DNA of 8,500 nucleotides from Treponema sp. Lineage in GTDB: Bacteria; Spirochaetota; Spirochaetia; Treponematales; Treponemataceae. Both the position numbers and the translations under genes were made by a program. Under the pieces are notes generated by a model that had not been told where the DNA came from, did no database searches, and saw nothing but the letters and a program-made list of their open reading frames with translations. Where the stretch lies: NCBI GenBank assembly GCA_016297415.1, contig JAEDGQ010000083.1:1-8500 (forward strand), given 5' to 3'. Shown piece after piece: positions 6,420 through 8,500 of this stretch; within the stretch, counting starts at the first letter, position 1, and the number at the start of each line of letters is the position of its first letter.

Positions 6420-6433
6420 TAAAAGAAGAAAAC

Positions 6434-7303
6434 CTAAAATGCGTCAATTGTGTATGTTAAAGTTTTGCTTTTACCAAGGATATCTGTAACAGTAATTGAA
6501 ACTCTGTTTCTTCCTTTTGGAATGTTTACACAGGCAAGAAGATGTTTTTTTGTGTCAGGGTAAACAAGACTTGCAGGGTAGCTGTTATTGCCAGATGTTG
6601 AAAGACGGCCTTCTTTTTCAATCAGGGTATCGTATGTAATTGAATCTGCTGCAGCTCCATTAATTAGAACTGTGGTTTTGTAAGGCATGGCAGGATTCTG
6701 TCTGTCTCTGTAAAGATAGTATGTTCCGCTTGCAAGCTTTCTCTGGGCGTTAAGGTCGAAAACATTTCCTTTTTTGTTTACGGCTGTAACATTGAGGATT
6801 GTAAGGTTGTATTCATTACCGAATCGTGGCATAAGAATGCGGGGATTTACGAAAGCTCTGTTTTTAAGGTCTACAACCTGAAATTCGAGGAGTGCATTTC
6901 CTTCCTGCCAGCCGGAGTTTCCGCAGGTACCTAAATCTGTTCCTGTTTCTACTTCTGTAAGATCAAAACGCTGTTCCTGTTCTTCTGGTGAAAGATTTCC
7001 GTAAACAGTCATCATGTTGTCCTTATGAACTACGATTACTGCGTTTCCCAGTGTACTGTCGAATAATTCACTGCATTCGTTCTGTTCGCTGATTACTGCA
7101 GTTACAAAACCTGCATCAGAGGTTTTTATATCAGTACTGCTGCTGAAAACAAGAGAAGGACTTGTAAGGCCTCCTCTAAGCTGACCAAAATATGTGTAGA
7201 AAGTATCAGACATGATTTCTTTCTGAGGCCAGTCAAAGGCTGAAAGTGAAAGTGTTGAAAATATAAATAATGATGCAAGCGCAGTTTTTTTAATCAGTTT
7301 CAT
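6434..7303 (-). CDS. Secreted M23/LytM-like protein without catalytic residues
   Basis: I start this 289-residue protein at MKLIKKTALASLFIF because AAGGA lies seven bases upstream and a clear signal peptide follows (cleavage after about residue 22, LSLSA). No lipobox cysteine is present, so it is probably periplasmic. Residues of about 45-160 follow the M23 (LytM) peptidase fold: GNAVIVVH (86-93), VYGNL (100-104), GNSGWQEGNALLEFQVV (128-144) and VNPRILMP (152-159). M23 enzymes bind zinc through an early His and Asp and a late HxH in HLHFEI. Here the late motif reads ALLEFQV, and the early HxG is not found, so hydrolysis is unlikely. Dead LytM proteins such as EnvC and NlpD activate amidases elsewhere; a scaffold or activator role is inference. 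The C-terminal 130 residues look beta-rich. It is ten bases downstream of the propeller gene, whose stop overlaps the ribosome site. Confidence 0.75.
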   Translation of the reverse strand: MKLIKKTALASLFIFSTLSLSAFDWPQKEIMSDTFYTYFGQLRGGLTSPSLVFSSSTDIKTSDAGFVTAVISEQNECSELFDSTLGNAVIVVHKDNMMTVYGNLSPEEQEQRFDLTEVETGTDLGTCGNSGWQEGNALLEFQVVDLKNRAFVNPRILMPRFGNEYNLTILNVTAVNKKGNVFDLNAQRKLASGTYYLYRDRQNPAMPYKTTVLINGAAADSITYDTLIEKEGRLSTSGNNSYPASLVYPDTKKHLLACVNIPKGRNRVSITVTDILGKSKTLTYTIDAF

Positions 7304-7310
7304 TTTAAAA

Positions 7311-7315
7311 TCCTT
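7311..7315 (-). promoter_or_regulatory. Ribosome binding site choosing the M23-like gene start
   Basis: AAGGA on the minus strand ends seven bases before the ATG at 7303 and overlaps the stop codon of the preceding gene (7314-7316). It favours this start over the in-frame ATG at 7363, which lies inside the upstream gene and would place 20 polar residues before the signal peptide. Confidence 0.75.
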
Positions 7316-8384
7316 ATTTGTGAGAAATATCGATTCTGGAAATTGAGGAATCTCTTCCAACAAAAAGTGAATTATTTTTTACAGTAATGAAGGCGTTATC
7401 TGCTTTAAAAGAGAAACAGCCTGTGTATCTGTCGAATTTTTCAATTATGTGAACGCTGTAGGTGTTATCTTTTTTGCTGAGTACAAATACTGTGTTTTCG
7501 TCTTCTGTTTCCTGAATTGAAAGAATATGGCCTTTAACAGGAATGTGGGAAACTTTTTTTGTTTTGCAGTCAACGATACCAAGATGATCTTTGAATTCAA
7601 AAAAACATTTTGATTCATTTTTTGAAAACTTAATTAAAAGCTGTCTGTTTGTTTCTTCCTCTAAATACTGGTGAAAGATAATTTTTGAATGACCGCTTTC
7701 TTTTTTTGCAATTACAAAACGCTGCTTGTCGTGTCCTGAAACGCAGGCTGAAAGAACTCCGCTGTCGCTTACAGCAGTTCCCAGAATAATATCGTATGTG
7801 CTTCCGCCAGGAATGTATTTATAGTCAATTTCTCCCTGGTTGTTGAAAACAATTACAGTTCCGTCTGCAAAGCCTGCAGCAGTGGCTGATTTTGAAGAAG
7901 AAAAGGCTGTGATTGGTACATAGTTTTCGAAGGAAAATTTTACTGTTCCGTCATCATTCAGTTTTGCAAAACTGTGGCCCCCTGGAAGCATAAGGTATTT
8001 TCTTCCGTCCTGAAAAAAAGGAAATCCCTGTTTTTTAATCAGGGCTGTTTTTTCACCTTTGTTTGAAAAAATCTGAATTGAGGAATCACTTGTTCCGAAA
8101 AGTGCGTATTCTTTCTGAGAAAGAGTTGCTTTGTATGGGAAAGAAAAAAAGTTTACGATTTTTCCGTCTTCTGTAAAATAACCGGCTGTCTGACCCAGTT
8201 TGAAGGGAATATAGTCTTCTTCATGGAGAACTGTATCTCCAGGTAATGTGGCAGCTCTTGTACATGGAGTTGTCCATAATGTTTTAAAATGAATTTCTTT
8301 TGAAAGAGGGCGTACTGCAAGAAAAATGTAGAGAATTGATACTGCAATACAGACAGGAATTATTACATTTACTTTTTTGTTCAT
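7314..8384 (-). CDS. Membrane-anchored probable beta-propeller protein, unknown function
   Basis: I do not recognise a named family for this 356-residue protein. A short basic start (MNKKVN) is followed by one hydrophobic helix at about 7-24 with no signal-peptidase-like site, so it should be anchored in the inner membrane with its bulk in the periplasm. The rest is rich in short beta strands with recurring turns such as EDGK (72-75), DDGTVKF (144-150) and ADGTVIVF (173-180), as in WD40- or PQQ-like propellers. The blade number cannot be counted by eye. It has no catalytic motif that I can see, so a binding or scaffold role is more likely than an enzymatic one. It is the first gene of a probable two-gene operon with the secreted M23-like protein, which suggests the two work together in the envelope. 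No ribosome site precedes the ATG, but it is the only methionine start available. Confidence 0.75.
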   Translation of the reverse strand: MNKKVNVIIPVCIAVSILYIFLAVRPLSKEIHFKTLWTTPCTRAATLPGDTVLHEEDYIPFKLGQTAGYFTEDGKIVNFFSFPYKATLSQKEYALFGTSDSSIQIFSNKGEKTALIKKQGFPFFQDGRKYLMLPGGHSFAKLNDDGTVKFSFENYVPITAFSSSKSATAAGFADGTVIVFNNQGEIDYKYIPGGSTYDIILGTAVSDSGVLSACVSGHDKQRFVIAKKESGHSKIIFHQYLEEETNRQLLIKFSKNESKCFFEFKDHLGIVDCKTKKVSHIPVKGHILSIQETEDENTVFVLSKKDNTYSVHIIEKFDRYTGCFSFKADNAFITVKNNSLFVGRDSSISRIDISHK

Positions 8385-8393
8385 AATGTATCT

Positions 8394-8422
8394 ATAATAA
8401 TATTAAAAATGGCCTTAATCAA
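8394..8422 (-). promoter_or_regulatory. Promoter of the propeller-M23 operon, near-leaderless
   Basis: On the minus strand a -35 box TTGATT (8417-8422) and a -10 box TATTAT (8394-8399) are 17 bases apart, matching the consensus at four and five of six positions. Transcription would begin about three or four bases before the ATG at 8384, so the message would have almost no leader. This fits the absence of a ribosome binding site. Confidence 0.45.
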
Positions 8423-8489
8423 CGAAAAGATTTTAAGGTCTGAATTCAGGGCAAACGCATTATAACCGATTTTATATTAAAAATGGCGC

Positions 8490-8496
8490 AAAGGAG
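8490..8496 (+). promoter_or_regulatory. Ribosome binding site for a gene beyond the right edge
   Basis: AAAGGAG on the plus strand is a full Shine-Dalgarno match with only four bases left in the window. A start codon would be expected at about 5 to 9 bases downstream, outside the window. The gene itself cannot be seen. Confidence 0.4.
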
Positions 8497-8500
8497 TGAA

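Larger units (their letters stand above)
8385..8500. promoter_or_regulatory. Upstream regulatory region with repeats, probably divergent
   Basis: This 116-base non-coding end contains the direct repeat ATATTAAAAATGGC (14 bases, at 8400-8413 and 8474-8487), the perfect palindrome CTGAATTCAG (8440-8449) and the inverted pair CCTTAA/TTAAGG (8413-8418 and 8433-8438). AAAGGAG at 8490-8496 on the plus strand looks like a ribosome site for a gene starting just past the right edge. If so, this is a shared region between two divergent transcripts. Confidence 0.45.

Noticed and set aside
7304..7363. Longer start of the M23-like gene at 7363
   Set aside because: It overlaps the upstream gene and puts polar residues before a clear signal peptide. 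AAGGA supports the start at 7303.
8413..8438. CCTTAA/TTAAGG pair as a terminator
   Set aside because: The stem is short and A/T-rich with unequal inner arms, and the T-stretch on the minus strand is interrupted. It also overlaps a better promoter call.

Overview
The window looks like a chromosomal stretch of a low-GC, host-associated bacterium. My best guess is a Treponema-type spirochaete, judged from the protein flavour and from short intergenic repeats built on a CCCTTCGACAGGCTCAG core. No ribosomal or other marker gene is present, so this is inference. All seven supported genes lie on the minus strand and read from right to left. There is no tRNA, rRNA, CRISPR array or transposase gene.

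Right part (8500-6434): a 116-base upstream region holds a promoter, a 14-base direct repeat and a palindrome. It is followed by a membrane-anchored probable beta-propeller protein (8384-7314). Ten bases later comes a secreted M23/LytM-like protein whose zinc ligands appear to be lost (7303-6434). These two look like one operon acting in the cell envelope.

Middle part (6378-2600): two different alpha-D-phosphohexomutases follow one another. The first (6378-4498) is a divergent 626-residue form. The second (4381-2600) is a typical 593-residue PgcA/PGM2-type enzyme. Between them sits a 90-base GC-rich island (61% GC by count) that looks like an intergenic repeat. They probably interconvert hexose 1- and 6-phosphates for glycolysis and for envelope sugar precursors.

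Left part (2584-1): a 161-base mosaic repeat with imperfect terminal inverted repeats lies directly in front of a DnaQ-like DEDDh exonuclease (2411-1752). Then comes a translesion-synthesis operon of a short UmuD-like protein (1636-1298) and UmuC (1323-58), which overlap by 26 bases. A strong sigma-70-type promoter overlaps the upstream ATG of the UmuD frame. The true start is therefore probably 12 codons further in, five residues before the position where UmuD is normally cleaved. The catalytic lysine is also missing. The gene thus appears to encode a ready-made UmuD' rather than a self-cleaving UmuD. A second copy of the mosaic repeat starts three bases after the umuC stop and runs off the left edge.

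I see no clearly new multi-gene system. The most interesting items are the pre-processed, protease-dead UmuD homologue, the repeat pair with a compensatory base-pair change, and the dead M23 protein paired with a propeller protein.
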